Below are positions 1 through 9,414 of a DNA stretch of 58,735 nucleotides, piece after piece. Under the pieces are notes generated by a model, which had not been told where the DNA came from, ran no database searches, and saw only the letters and a list, made by a program, of their open reading frames with translations. The stretch's first letter is position 1. Each line of letters opens with the position of its first letter. This stretch comes from Desulfosporosinus hippei DSM 8344 (lineage in GTDB: Bacteria; Bacillota; Desulfitobacteriia; Desulfitobacteriales; Desulfitobacteriaceae). The translations under genes and the position numbers were made by a program. The DNA is taken from contig NZ_FNCP01000030.1 of NCBI RefSeq assembly GCF_900100785.1, positions 1 through 58,735 on the forward strand, in the 5' to 3' direction.

Positions 1-98
1 TATTTTGAAACTCTTGCGAGTTTCTCTCATTGGCTGTCCTTGTTGTTTAGTTTTCAAAGATCAGGATTTTTGTTTTGACCCGTTTAGGCCGGAATGTT
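1..98 (-). promoter_or_regulatory. Leader of a probable rRNA operon running out of the window
   Basis: Read on the minus strand, this stretch carries a boxA-like motif, TGATCTTTGAAAACT (49-63). Motifs of this kind are common just before 16S rRNA genes in Firmicutes. A short hairpin (AAACTC/GAGTTT near 9-22) follows. No rRNA sequence itself is in the window, so the 16S gene is inferred to start just left of base 1. A tRNA or other stable RNA is the alternative. Confidence 0.6.
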
Positions 99-127
99 AT
101 CTTAGCATTTTCAACTTGCGTTGTCAA
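99..127 (-). promoter_or_regulatory. Strong sigma-A promoter (probable rRNA promoter)
   Basis: On the minus strand there is a perfect -35 TTGACA (122-127), a 17-base spacer and a -10 TAAGAT (99-104). This is the strongest vegetative promoter seen in the window. Transcription would run leftward through the boxA-like leader and off the edge. Bases 128-388, between this promoter and selO, hold no gene I can recognise. Confidence 0.75.
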
Positions 128-388
128 CAAAAAGATTTGATTTTTTGATTGCTATTTCAATGGGTTTAAGCATTTCTTTGTTCAATCAATGCGTCGTGTT
201 GGCGCTTTGTTAGATTACACCTTTTAAGAAGTAATGTCAACTATTATTTTATTTAAATGCTAGTTTATTATTCATGATTTGATTAATTTGTTTAAATTCC
301 ATCGTTACGTCATAACCTAATGATTTTTAATTGTACAAAAGCTAGCGGTTTCTAATCAATTGGTTGAATAAACAAATAGAGTTCCCTA

Positions 389-1864
389 TTAGGTACCGCA
401 AAAGGTTCGATAAGAACAATTAGCTAACTCAGGCAGCTTGGAGTAATCGATCTGTTCAGCAGAGTGTTCGTAGGGATTTGAAAGAACAGTAAGAAGCTGT
501 TGCATCACCTTATAGTCTTCTTGTTTTACTGCTAATTCCAAAGCAGCTTCTACACGATGGTTGCGAGGGATTAGAGCAGGATTAGATTTTCGCATTAACT
601 CACGGATAGCAGTCTTTGGTTCTTTCTGCCTGCCTAACCTTCCCTGCCAAGCCATATGCCACTCTTTAAATTCTTGGGCATCGAATAGCACCGTTTCTTC
701 AGGAGTATCAAACGTTAAAGCACGAAAGGTATTAGTATAATCTGCACGATATTTTTCCATCATTCTTAACAGGTCTTCTATTAGAGATTCATCTTCTTTT
801 TCTTCATTAGCTATTCCTAGTTTGGCTCGCATTCCCACTAGCCAATTGCTGTGAAACTGCTTAACAAAATCAGAAAGCGCCTCTTCAGCTAATTTGACTG
901 CCTGCACTTGATTCTCATGCAAGAGTGGCAATAGGGTTTCGGCAAATCGCGCAAGATTCCACTCGGTAATAGGTGGCTGATTTCCATAGGCATAGCGTCC
1001 ATTAAGGTCGATAGAACTGAACACCGTTGCCGGGTCATAGGTATCCATAAAGGCGCAAGGGCCATAATCTATGGTTTCTCCACTTAGAGCAACGTTATCA
1101 GTGTTCAAAACTCCATGAATAAATCCAACCAATTGCCATTTGGCAATTAGCAAGGCTTGACGTTTAATTACTTCATAAAGTAGTAAAAGGTAACGATTCT
1201 CCCCATCGTTAACATTTGGAAAGTGTCGTTGCAATGTATAATCAGCAATCATCCGGAGATCCTCGGCTGTTCCCCATTTAGCTACATATTCAAAAGTACC
1301 AACTCGCAAATGACTGGCAGCTACACGTGTCAAAACTGCACCCGGCAGTTTAGTCTCACGAATTACTGACTCTCCTGTTGTCACTACCGCTAAGCTCCGT
1401 GTGGTAGGAATACCAAGTCCGTGCATTGCTTCGCTGATGATGTATTCGCGGAGCATCGGTCCAAGCGCCGCTCGACCATCGCCACGACGCGAGAATGGCG
1501 TTCGCCCGGAGCCCTTAAGCTGAATATCAACCCGCTCACCTTGAGGAGTAAGATGTTCTCCAAGTAGTAGAGCCCGTCCGTCCCCTAACATGGCAAAATG
1601 CCCGAATTGATGCCCAGCGTAAGCTTGAGCAAGTGGCGAGGCACCTTTAGGAACCTGGTTACCGGCAAGTACCTCTATACCATCTTTGCTTTGTAACGCT
1701 TCCGTATTCAGTCCTAAGGACCTTGCTAACATATTATTAAGAACGGTTAACTTTGGGGAACCTACAGAGGTTGGCTTTAGTGGAGTAAAAAATGATTTTG
1801 GTAGTCGGCTATAACTGTTATCAAAGTTCCATCCTGTTTCTATATCTGTTGTAAGGTTTTTCAT
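389..1864 (-). CDS. selO: Protein adenylyltransferase SelO (YdiU family)
   Basis: 491 residues, the normal length for bacterial SelO, a pseudokinase-fold enzyme that transfers AMP from ATP to Ser/Thr/Tyr of target proteins and is linked to redox stress. Visible signatures are the nucleotide-binding stretch [20 protein letters not shown] (about residues 116-135), the catalytic-loop equivalent [13 protein letters not shown] (about 250-262) and the metal-binding DYGP just after it. The protein ends in TFCGT, with Cys where eukaryotic SelO often has selenocysteine. The ATG at 1864 is preceded by a purine-rich site. It stands alone, with no obvious link to its neighbours; the amino-acid permease upstream is on the same strand 89 bases away. 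Confidence 0.93.
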   Translation of the reverse strand: MKNLTTDIETGWNFDNSYSRLPKSFFTPLKPTSVGSPKLTVLNNMLARSLGLNTEALQSKDGIEVLAGNQVPKGASPLAQAYAGHQFGHFAMLGDGRALLLGEHLTPQGERVDIQLKGSGRTPFSRRGDGRAALGPMLREYIISEAMHGLGIPTTRSLAVVTTGESVIRETKLPGAVLTRVAASHLRVGTFEYVAKWGTAEDLRMIADYTLQRHFPNVNDGENRYLLLLYEVIKRQALLIAKWQLVGFIHGVLNTDNVALSGETIDYGPCAFMDTYDPATVFSSIDLNGRYAYGNQPPITEWNLARFAETLLPLLHENQVQAVKLAEEALSDFVKQFHSNWLVGMRAKLGIANEEKEDESLIEDLLRMMEKYRADYTNTFRALTFDTPEETVLFDAQEFKEWHMAWQGRLGRQKEPKTAIRELMRKSNPALIPRNHRVEAALELAVKQEDYKVMQQLLTVLSNPYEHSAEQIDYSKLPELANCSYRTFCGT

Positions 1865-1953
1865 TGCATCTCCTTTTCTACTTTGTTTTATCCTCTCCTA
1901 TCTTAGATTATGCACTTTTTCAACCTTAAATATGATCAGAAACAGAACAAATA

Positions 1954-3306
1954 CTATTTCCTTTTAGAGTTTACCATTATTCCAAATAGCATAATAACAC
2001 AGAAAATAATAAGGTAAAAGAGTACTGCTTTACCATGAGCATAAATTGCAGCAATAACCATGAAGACACAGGCACAAATGGCGAGAAATGGCATAATAAA
2101 ACGTTTAATAAAGTGCAGAGATTTTTCTTTTGCCATTATCATAATAAAAATGGGAATATACATTGCATAGATGGTAACAATCGGAAGTTCTGAACTATCG
2201 AAACTAAAAGGACCGAACCAAGGGACTGGGGTCAGATTTGCACCAAAAAAGTATAGTAACCAAACGCCACTAAGCAGAACGCCTAAAATAGAAGAGTTGG
2301 TTGGCATATTTGTGTTTACATCAATACATTTTAAAACCTTTGGTGCCGGACCCATATCTCTAGCTGCCAAAGAGTAGAAACCACGTGTACAGCCCATCAT
2401 TAAACCATTTAACGTCCCCAAGCAAGAGATTACAACAAAAACAAACAGAACAGTACCTCCTACGTTAGAGAAGACTGTGGAAAATGCAAGCTTTGCCCCC
2501 GCTTCGCCGCCTTTCATCATAACGCTGTTACTGACAGCCCCAGCCAAACCTGTATAGTAGAGGATGTAAAGGAGGGCTACAAACAGTGTTCCAAATGTTA
2601 GTGCTAGAGGCAGGTTCTTCTTGGCATCCTTTAATTCAGCATTGATACTAGTTGCAATTATCCATCCTTCATAAGCAAAGGAGGTAGCCACAACAGCGGT
2701 AAAGAGTGGACTATTACTAGTCACTTCAGCAATGACACCACTAGTAAAGTTACTAACCAATACCCCGTTGCTTAGACCAACGATTGTTCCGACTACTGCC
2801 ATCAAGGCTAAAGGAATAATTTTGATTACAGTTGTGGAGACTTGGAACTTACCGGCAAGATTTGGTGAGAGGGCGTTTAAGGCATAGCTTCCAATCAGAA
2901 AGAATCCAGCAATGGCCATCGCTTCACCGCCTACTATATTCCATCCCAGCAAAACACAAGTGTATCTGGCCGAAACCCAAGCCAGTACTGAAGTTAGAGT
3001 TGGATAATAAATAGCTGCCATGAACCATCCTACAAAATAACCGTACGTGCTGCCGAGAGCAGCCTCAGCATAGTCAACCACACCATTAACTTTCTCATAT
3101 CTGGTGGCCATGGTTGCGAAAACGTAGGCACAGACAATCATTATAATTCCGCCAATAATCCATGCCAAGATACCTTGTGGAAGATTTCCACCAGTAGCGG
3201 TCAAAACTTTCTCCGCTTTAAAAAATACTCCGCTGCCAATTACAATACCAATAACCATTGCTATTGCTGTTATTAGACCATATTTCTTTTGTAGTCCATT
3301 TTCCAT
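1954..3306 (-). CDS. APC-family amino acid permease
   Basis: 450 residues and very hydrophobic, with about twelve membrane segments. The N-terminus has the APC-superfamily start GLITAIAMVIGIVIGSGVFF (helix 1 with the GSG unwound substrate-binding turn), followed by a second glycine-rich helix. The family are proton- or exchange-driven transporters of amino acids in the cytoplasmic membrane. The sequence resembles the LAT/SteT branch, but I cannot name the substrate. The ATG at 3306 has a GGAG site just upstream (rc of 3312-3316). It may be transcribed together with selO downstream. Confidence 0.85.
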   Translation of the reverse strand: MENGLQKKYGLITAIAMVIGIVIGSGVFFKAEKVLTATGGNLPQGILAWIIGGIIMIVCAYVFATMATRYEKVNGVVDYAEAALGSTYGYFVGWFMAAIYYPTLTSVLAWVSARYTCVLLGWNIVGGEAMAIAGFFLIGSYALNALSPNLAGKFQVSTTVIKIIPLALMAVVGTIVGLSNGVLVSNFTSGVIAEVTSNSPLFTAVVATSFAYEGWIIATSINAELKDAKKNLPLALTFGTLFVALLYILYYTGLAGAVSNSVMMKGGEAGAKLAFSTVFSNVGGTVLFVFVVISCLGTLNGLMMGCTRGFYSLAARDMGPAPKVLKCIDVNTNMPTNSSILGVLLSGVWLLYFFGANLTPVPWFGPFSFDSSELPIVTIYAMYIPIFIMIMAKEKSLHFIKRFIMPFLAICACVFMVIAAIYAHGKAVLFYLIIFCVIMLFGIMVNSKRK

Positions 3307-3590
3307 TAATCAATCTCCTATTCACCAAGTATTTTGTAGAAACTCCTATAGTATAGCAAAATTACTTTAACATAATGTGTTGAAAAAATAAACGCTAGTC
3401 GTGATGTTTTCTAAATTTAGCTAATATCCCTCAAGTAAAGATCCCCCTACTTTCTCTAATTGGAAGTTTCGCGACATGTAAAATCCTGTTTATAATTTAA
3501 ATACCATATTATGTACACTGCAGGAAAACTTACATGGGAGAGATTTGTAAATTCAAAAAAGAATTTATATTTGTCTTCACCTAATTGAAA

Positions 3591-3628
3591 AGGAGCTACT
3601 CCAAAACATTGTTATGGAAATAGCTCCT
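3591..3628 (-). terminator. Probable glmS terminator
   Basis: AGGAGCTA/TAGCTCCT inverted repeat with a second inner TCCA/TGGA stem. On the minus strand it is followed by CTTTTC. It lies about 130 bases past the glmS stop. The rest of the 455-base spacer 3307-3761 shows no gene; the open frame on the plus strand (3614-3820) runs antisense into the glmS end and has no ribosome site, so I leave it out. Confidence 0.5.
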
Positions 3629-3761
3629 AAAAGCCTGGAAATATTCAAGGTAAAGAAAAATTCACTTATTCTATGGTATCTTTTATCAAAAAAATCCTCA
3701 AAACAATGCCTAACTATTTTCCGACTTTATACCACAATACCCCTCACACTTACGCTAGTCC

Positions 3762-5585
3762 TTACTCCACTGTCACACTTTTTGCCAAATTCCTCGGTTT
3801 ATCGACATCGCACCCTCTAGCTACGGAAACATAGTAAGATAACAGTTGCAGTGGGATGACCGTAAGCATCGGTGAAAGCTCATCCAATGTCTCGGGTATA
3901 TAGATGACATGATCAACCGACTTTGCCATGCTGGTGTTACCTTCATAGGTTAGTCCGATCACTTTGGCATCCCGAGCCTTTACCTCTTTGACATTAGAGA
4001 TCGTCTTTTCATACACATCACGTTGAGTAGCTAAAGCGATTACGGGCGTTTCCTCAGTGATCAAGGCCAAGGTTCCGTGTTTTAATTCCCCTGCTGCATA
4101 GGCTTCCGCGTGGATGTAAGAAATCTCTTTTAGTTTGAGTGATCCTTCCATTGCGACAGCCCAATCTAAAGAACGTCCGATGAAAAAAGTGTTTTCCACC
4201 TTAGCAAAGGATTTTGCTAAGTCTTTAATTAAATCCTCTTGATCCAAAAGCTCTTGAACTTGAGCCGGGATTTTTTTCAGAGCCTCAATAATCTCTCCAA
4301 TTTTTTCCGAAGGTAACGACCCTTTAACTTGAGCGAGATAGAGTCCTAGTAAAACCATCCCTTCCAACTGAGTAGTGTATGCCTTTGTTGAAGCTACTGC
4401 AATCTCTGGGCCGGCCCAAGTAAAGATTACATCATGAGCTTCACGGGAAACGGTACTTCCGACTACATTTGTAACTGCAACCACCCGAGCACCGCGGTTT
4501 TTTGCTTCACGCAGAGCTGCTAGGGTGTCAGCTGTTTCCCCCGACTGGCTGACTACGACAACCAAAGTATGCTCATCGACTAATGGGGAGCGATAGCGGA
4601 ACTCGGAAGCAATATCGACTTCGACAGGGAGGCGGGCCCAACGTTCGATCAAAGTTTTGCCAACTAACCCTGCATGCCAGGCTGTACCGCAGGCAACGAT
4701 ATAAACCTTATTAATTTGAGCAAGTTCATCAAGAGTTAAGTCTACTTCTTGGAGGACAACTCGCTCCTCTTCCAGACGGCCTAACACCGTGTCTCTCAGA
4801 GCCTTTGGTTGTTCATGGATCTCTTTGAGCATGAAATGCTCATATCCACCTTTCTCGGCAGCTACTGCATCCCACTTTACATCATAGACTTCCTTCGTGC
4901 GAGAATTCCCTTCAAAGTCTGTGACCTTAACCCCTTCTTCAGTAATAACTACCATTTCACCGTCATCTAAAATATAAACTTTACGGGTATAGTTTAAAAT
5001 CGCAGTAATGTCACTCGCTATGAAAAATTCTCCATCGCCGAGACCGACCACCATGGGACTATCTTTGCGAGCTGCCACCAATTTATCGGGTTCCTGACGT
5101 CTTAAAGCGACCATCGCAAAGGATCCCCGAATAGTCTTTAGAACCTTTCGCATTGCCCCTTCAAGGTCACCTTCAAAGTAATCCTCCAATAAGTGAGCTA
5201 AAACCTCTGTATCTGTTTCTGAAGCAAATTTATGGCCTTTTTCAATAAGCTTATCTTTTAATTCCAGGTAATTTTCAATGATTCCATTATGCACAACTAC
5301 AAAATCTTGCTTACAATCGCAATGGGGATGGGCATTTAGTTGAGATGGTCGACCATGAGTCGCCCAACGAGTGTGACCGATTCCAATCGAAGCTTGGGAA
5401 TAATCTTGCCCAAGTTCTCCTTCTAAAGCAACTAACTTTCCGACACTTTTTGAAACCACAATTTTTTCACAGTCCAGGACTGCCACACCTGCAGAGTCAT
5501 ACCCTCTATACTCTAATTTCTTTAATCCATCAACTAAAATAGGAATAGCTACCCTTTTTCCAATATATCCTACGATACCACACAT
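3762..5585 (-). CDS. glmS: Glutamine--fructose-6-phosphate aminotransferase (isomerizing)
   Basis: 607 residues, full length. It makes glucosamine-6-phosphate from fructose-6-phosphate and glutamine, the first step to UDP-GlcNAc. The mature N-terminus is Cys (MCGIVGYIG), the nucleophile of the Ntn glutaminase domain (residues 2-~220). Two SIS sugar-isomerase domains follow (about 285-425 and 455-590), with VSQSGETADT as the sugar-phosphate loop. The C-terminus is KPRNLAKSVTVE, as expected. Start codon ATG with GAGAGGGG upstream. The next gene upstream is glmM, the next enzyme of the same pathway, but they are separated by 660 bases holding a glmS ribozyme and a hairpin, so glmS has its own leader control. 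Confidence 0.97.
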   Translation of the reverse strand: MCGIVGYIGKRVAIPILVDGLKKLEYRGYDSAGVAVLDCEKIVVSKSVGKLVALEGELGQDYSQASIGIGHTRWATHGRPSQLNAHPHCDCKQDFVVVHNGIIENYLELKDKLIEKGHKFASETDTEVLAHLLEDYFEGDLEGAMRKVLKTIRGSFAMVALRRQEPDKLVAARKDSPMVVGLGDGEFFIASDITAILNYTRKVYILDDGEMVVITEEGVKVTDFEGNSRTKEVYDVKWDAVAAEKGGYEHFMLKEIHEQPKALRDTVLGRLEEERVVLQEVDLTLDELAQINKVYIVACGTAWHAGLVGKTLIERWARLPVEVDIASEFRYRSPLVDEHTLVVVVSQSGETADTLAALREAKNRGARVVAVTNVVGSTVSREAHDVIFTWAGPEIAVASTKAYTTQLEGMVLLGLYLAQVKGSLPSEKIGEIIEALKKIPAQVQELLDQEDLIKDLAKSFAKVENTFFIGRSLDWAVAMEGSLKLKEISYIHAEAYAAGELKHGTLALITEETPVIALATQRDVYEKTISNVKEVKARDAKVIGLTYEGNTSMAKSVDHVIYIPETLDELSPMLTVIPLQLLSYYVSVARGCDVDKPRNLAKSVTVE

Positions 5586-5754
5586 ATTCGTTTACCCCTC
5601 TCAAAATAATAATAGTACATCCATACTCGTCTTCAGTATGTAACAATATACACAATCTCTTTAGAATTTTCTTATAAGCAATTCAATCACTTTTTCTACT
5701 GCCTTTTACTCATAGCCTTACAAATAAGAACGTTAAACCTCATGTTCCCGGATG

Positions 5755-5787
5755 AAAAAATAAAGCCATCCTTAGGCGGACGACTTT
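5755..5787 (-). terminator. Intrinsic terminator-like hairpin between ribozyme and glmS
   Basis: On the minus strand AAAGTCGTCC-GCCTAA-GGATGGCTTT forms a 10-bp stem (two G-U pairs) with a 6-base loop, followed directly by ATTTTTT. It has the form of a rho-independent terminator, but it lies between the glmS ribozyme and the glmS start, 170 bases before the ATG. It could be an attenuator, or could end glmM-ribozyme transcripts. The 170 bases after it hold a small CATACT/AGTATG hairpin and no convincing promoter. Confidence 0.65.
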
Positions 5788-5829
5788 AATCAGATTCTTG
5801 GCAACAACAAGCAAGGGGGATCAAATTCA

Positions 5830-5990
5830 ACCCACTTTCCCCTTGTCTTGACAGCTTTACCTTTGTCCCAAAAATTACTCTTTGGCTTTAAGCAAGCTTT
5901 ACGGTGACAAGCCACCGAGAGGGATCCGCCGAATACTTCGATAACCCTCTTCCTCGTCGACCTTACCATTAATAGAAAGGTCCTGGCGCT
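5830..5990 (-). ncRNA. glmS ribozyme/riboswitch (glucosamine-6-phosphate-responsive)
   Basis: Read on the minus strand from 5990: AGCGCC at the cleavage site (cut expected between A at 5990 and G at 5989), a P1 stem GACCTT/AAGGTC, the conserved GACGAGGA, a P2 stem AGAGGG/CCCTCT enclosing TTATCGA and TTCGGCGGAT, then GGTG/CACC (P3), and a 3' part with GGGACAAAGGTAAAGCTG. This order and these core bases match the glmS ribozyme family. With glucosamine-6-phosphate as cofactor it self-cleaves and lowers glmS expression. The 3' boundary is approximate. Between 5991 and 6246 (after glmM) I see no gene and no clear terminator, so glmM transcripts may read into the ribozyme. Confidence 0.9.
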
Positions 5991-6246
5991 TTAAGATATT
6001 GCCTTAGCTGATTCAATCGTCCAGAGTATCCCGAATACTTTTAACCGATAGCATCACCTTCTTTCCAAGAATAGATCCATACTAAAAGAATCGCTGATCA
6101 TATGCTTATCCACTTATGCTGATAGAGGATATTTTGACAGATCTGACTTAGTTCATGTGCCTCTTTTCGTAAACCTCTGGTAAACTTCACTGCAAAAGAC
6201 ACATGAAACCATTATAGCCAAAATTTAAAAAGTATCCACTGGTATT

Positions 6247-7584
6247 TTATTCATCACATTGAAGAATAGTGTCTATTACTTCTTGGGCTAATTCTTTCAA
6301 TTTTTGTTGGTCTGGACCTTCTACCATTACTCGAATTAAAGACTCTGTTCCGGAAGGACGTACTAATACTCTACCTGTACCGTTAAGTAGATCCTCTGCC
6401 TCTTGTACTTTGGCAAGCACTCGGGCATCCTTCATTAATCGTTCCTTATGTTGAACTTTAGCATTGAGCAAAACTTGAGGTAGCCGTTGCATTTGAGATG
6501 CGAGCTTTGACAAAGGAAGTTGCCGTTCCTTGATCACTGCCAAGAGCTGGAGAGCAGTTAATAAACCATCGCCCGTGGTGTTGTTGTCCAGGAAAATAAT
6601 ATGTCCGGATTGCTCCCCACCAAGCTGAGCACCTGTCCTGATTAATTCTTCCATAACATAGCGATCCCCGACTTTTGTCTCATGGATCGCAATTCCTGCC
6701 TCTTTCAAAGCCAGATGCAACCCTAAATTGCTCATTACTGTAACAACAACTGCATTTTGTGCTAACTTTCCTTTTCCTTTCTGTGCTAAAGCACAAATAA
6801 GCATAATAAAGTCCCCATCTAAAACAGTTCCCTGTTCATCTACTACAATAAGGCGATCAGCATCTCCATCCATTGCCAACCCTAGGTCTGCGCTGTGCTC
6901 CAGAACAGCCTTCTGTAATTTTTCCGGATGAGTTGACCCACAGTCTGCATTGATATTCACACCGTCTGGTGTATTACAAATAGAGATTACCTCAACCCCT
7001 ACTTCTTGTAATACTTTTGGACCAACAAAGGATGCTGCTCCATTGGCACAATCAAGAACGACTTTAATACCATCCAGACGTCCTACAGTATTCTTTAGAA
7101 AATCCTTATAGCGGGCTTCAGCATCAGGTACTTCGATAACCCGGCCGATCTCTCCGCCGATTGGGGTTTCCCAAGGTTTTTCAGCACTGACAACGATTCT
7201 TTCTATTTCATCTTCAATAGCATCCGGCAATTTATAGCCAGTAGAATCAAAAAACTTAATCCCGTTATCTTGTACTGGATTGTGAGAGGCAGAAATAACA
7301 ACACCGGCACTAACATCAAGAGTTCGAGTCAAGAGGGCGATTCCAGGGGTCGGTAGTACCCCCACCCGCAAGACATCTGCTCCAACTGAGCAAATCCCTG
7401 CGATAAGTGCAGCTTCAAGCATATCTCCTGAGATCCGAGTGTCTTTGCCAATTATGATTCGGGGATGTGGATGCTCCTTGCTAAGTACATAAGCACCTGC
7501 CTGCCCAAGGCGAAAAGCAAGACTGGGGGTCAGTTGGCTGTTCGCCACACCACGCACCCCATCAGTTCCAAAGAGTCGATCCAA
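6247..7584 (-). CDS. glmM: Phosphoglucosamine mutase
   Basis: 445 residues, full length. It converts glucosamine-6-phosphate to glucosamine-1-phosphate on the way to UDP-GlcNAc and peptidoglycan. Four-domain phosphohexomutase with the start [10 protein letters not shown], the phosphoserine loop SASHNP (catalytic Ser near residue 101), the metal loop DGDADR (near 240-245) and the sugar loop GEQSGH. The C-terminal phosphate-binding loop RPSGTES is present. The cdaA-cdaR-glmM order is conserved in Firmicutes and links c-di-AMP synthesis with wall precursor supply; here a COG2509 gene sits between cdaR and glmM. The 224-base spacer 7585-7808 holds no gene I can see. Confidence 0.97.
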   Translation of the reverse strand: MDRLFGTDGVRGVANSQLTPSLAFRLGQAGAYVLSKEHPHPRIIIGKDTRISGDMLEAALIAGICSVGADVLRVGVLPTPGIALLTRTLDVSAGVVISASHNPVQDNGIKFFDSTGYKLPDAIEDEIERIVVSAEKPWETPIGGEIGRVIEVPDAEARYKDFLKNTVGRLDGIKVVLDCANGAASFVGPKVLQEVGVEVISICNTPDGVNINADCGSTHPEKLQKAVLEHSADLGLAMDGDADRLIVVDEQGTVLDGDFIMLICALAQKGKGKLAQNAVVVTVMSNLGLHLALKEAGIAIHETKVGDRYVMEELIRTGAQLGGEQSGHIIFLDNNTTGDGLLTALQLLAVIKERQLPLSKLASQMQRLPQVLLNAKVQHKERLMKDARVLAKVQEAEDLLNGTGRVLVRPSGTESLIRVMVEGPDQQKLKELAQEVIDTILQCDE

Positions 7585-7808
7585 ATCGTTCCCTCCCTTC
7601 CTATTTAGTGTATTGTTTTCCTTGTAAAAAGTTCTTAATCTTCAAACATAATTTTCAGAATCTAAAATTTTTCACTTGAAAGCAAAGGTCATTCTACATC
7701 GTTGATATAATCTTATGTATCATGGTCCCAAAAGCTAAATGCCCAATACGCTTAGAATAGCATTGGAACCACCTATATACATGCTCAATAAAAATCAACT
7801 ACATTAGT

Positions 7809-9410
7809 TTACTCTATTGGAGCAAATTGCGCCATAAGAAATTCTGCAATTCTAATTCCATCGACAGCAGCACTTGTAATTCCCCCTGCATACCCTGCTC
7901 CTTCACCCGTCGGATAGAGCCCCGCCAGATTTAAAGATTCCCCTTGGGCATTTCGGGCAATGCGAATGGGGGAACTGGTTCTTGTCTCAATCCCTGTCAA
8001 AGTCGCCTCTTTCCCAGTAAAACCTTTTATCTTCCCATTGAAATCTCGAAGAGCACGCTCTAAAACATCCCCTACAACTTCCGGAAGTACCTCATGTAAG
8101 TTATACGGTTTGATACCGGGACTATAAGTGGGTAACAAATCAAAATTATCCGTTACACGTCGCTCAAAAAAGTCAACAACTCTTTGGGCCGGTGCCATAT
8201 AGGAAGATCCACCTGCAATAAACGCCTTATGTTCCCATGCCCGTTGAAACTCCAGACCTGCCAGCGGGTAAGCTGTCGGGAAATCGTCTGCCCCAACAGT
8301 TACGACTAACGCGCTGTTGGCAATCTTCGTATCCCGAGCATAACCGCTCATTCCATTCGTGACAACTCCATCCTCCTCAGATGCAGCTGCCACAACCCTT
8401 CCTCCTGGGCACATGCAAAAGGCATAGGCGCCTCGACCGGTTCTCACATCCTTGTAAGTGAGCTGATAATCCGCAGCCCCAATGTGAGGATGTTCCTCAA
8501 CTCCATACTGGGACTGATTTATTAGGGCCTGGGGATGTTCAATCCTCAAGCCAATAGCAAAGGATTTCTTCTCCAGAGTGAGATTCATATCGCTTAATAG
8601 TTTAAAGACATCCCTAGCACTATGCCCAATTGCAAGTATGGCTGTTTCAGCTGGAATTTCCTCTTCTCCGTTGACGACTACCTTACTTAGACGGCCTAAG
8701 GATGACTTCAATCCGGTTACTTTGGCACGAAAACGAACCTCTCCGCCCAAAGACACAATTTCCTCTCGAATTCTTTTAACTACATCTTTAAGTATGTCTG
8801 TCCCAATGTGAGGCTTGGCTAGGTAGAGAATTTCTGAGGGTGCTCCATGCTTGACGAAAGTTTCTAAAACCTCCGAAATCCGTCGATCTTGGATGCGAGT
8901 TGTGAGTTTACCATCTGAGAAAGTCCCGGCTCCACCTTCTCCAAATTGCACATTACTCTCAGGGTCCAACTTTCCTTTATCCCAAAATTCCTGAACCTTA
9001 AGGGATCGTTCTTCGACGGAGTCACCCCGTTCCAGGACGAGCGGAGCATATCCCTTTCGTGCTAATGATAATGCAGCAAAATACCCCGCTGGTCCGGCAC
9101 CAATTACTACCGGACGGTGAATCAGGGTATTGCTGGGTTTTGTCCATATAACAGGAACCTCTATCGGTGCCTCCTTAAGTCCGGGAACCCGAGCCATAAT
9201 TCGATTCCCTTCAGGTCTCGGCACATTAAGAGAGAATTGGAGCGTATACACGAAAGCCAAATGAGGTTTTTTGCGAGCATCTAAAGAACGTCTCAAAAAA
9301 CGAAGACCGCTGATACTATTTTCTGGCACTTTTAACTTACGAGCCATTATAGTGGTTAAGAAAACATCCTCTTCTACGGAGATTCTCAAATTCGACCATA
9401 CTAAATCCAC
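7809..9410 (-). CDS. FAD-dependent dehydrogenase, COG2509 family
   Basis: 533 residues. The FAD-binding Rossmann motif VIGAGPAGYFAALSLARKGY lies near residues 102-121, and a second nucleotide-contact stretch (AILAIGHSARDVFKLL) near 257-272. The glycine-rich C-terminal motif GLYPTGEGAGYAGGITSAAVDG is typical of this class. The family is annotated as uncharacterised FAD-dependent dehydrogenase and often sits near cdaA/cdaR/glmM in Clostridia. The substrate is unknown. The gene starts 4 bases after the cdaR stop, so it is probably in one operon with cdaA and cdaR. Confidence 0.85.
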   Translation of the reverse strand: MDLVWSNLRISVEEDVFLTTIMARKLKVPENSISGLRFLRRSLDARKKPHLAFVYTLQFSLNVPRPEGNRIMARVPGLKEAPIEVPVIWTKPSNTLIHRPVVIGAGPAGYFAALSLARKGYAPLVLERGDSVEERSLKVQEFWDKGKLDPESNVQFGEGGAGTFSDGKLTTRIQDRRISEVLETFVKHGAPSEILYLAKPHIGTDILKDVVKRIREEIVSLGGEVRFRAKVTGLKSSLGRLSKVVVNGEEEIPAETAILAIGHSARDVFKLLSDMNLTLEKKSFAIGLRIEHPQALINQSQYGVEEHPHIGAADYQLTYKDVRTGRGAYAFCMCPGGRVVAAASEEDGVVTNGMSGYARDTKIANSALVVTVGADDFPTAYPLAGLEFQRAWEHKAFIAGGSSYMAPAQRVVDFFERRVTDNFDLLPTYSPGIKPYNLHEVLPEVVGDVLERALRDFNGKIKGFTGKEATLTGIETRTSSPIRIARNAQGESLNLAGLYPTGEGAGYAGGITSAAVDGIRIAEFLMAQFAPIE

Positions 9411-9414
9411 TTAT

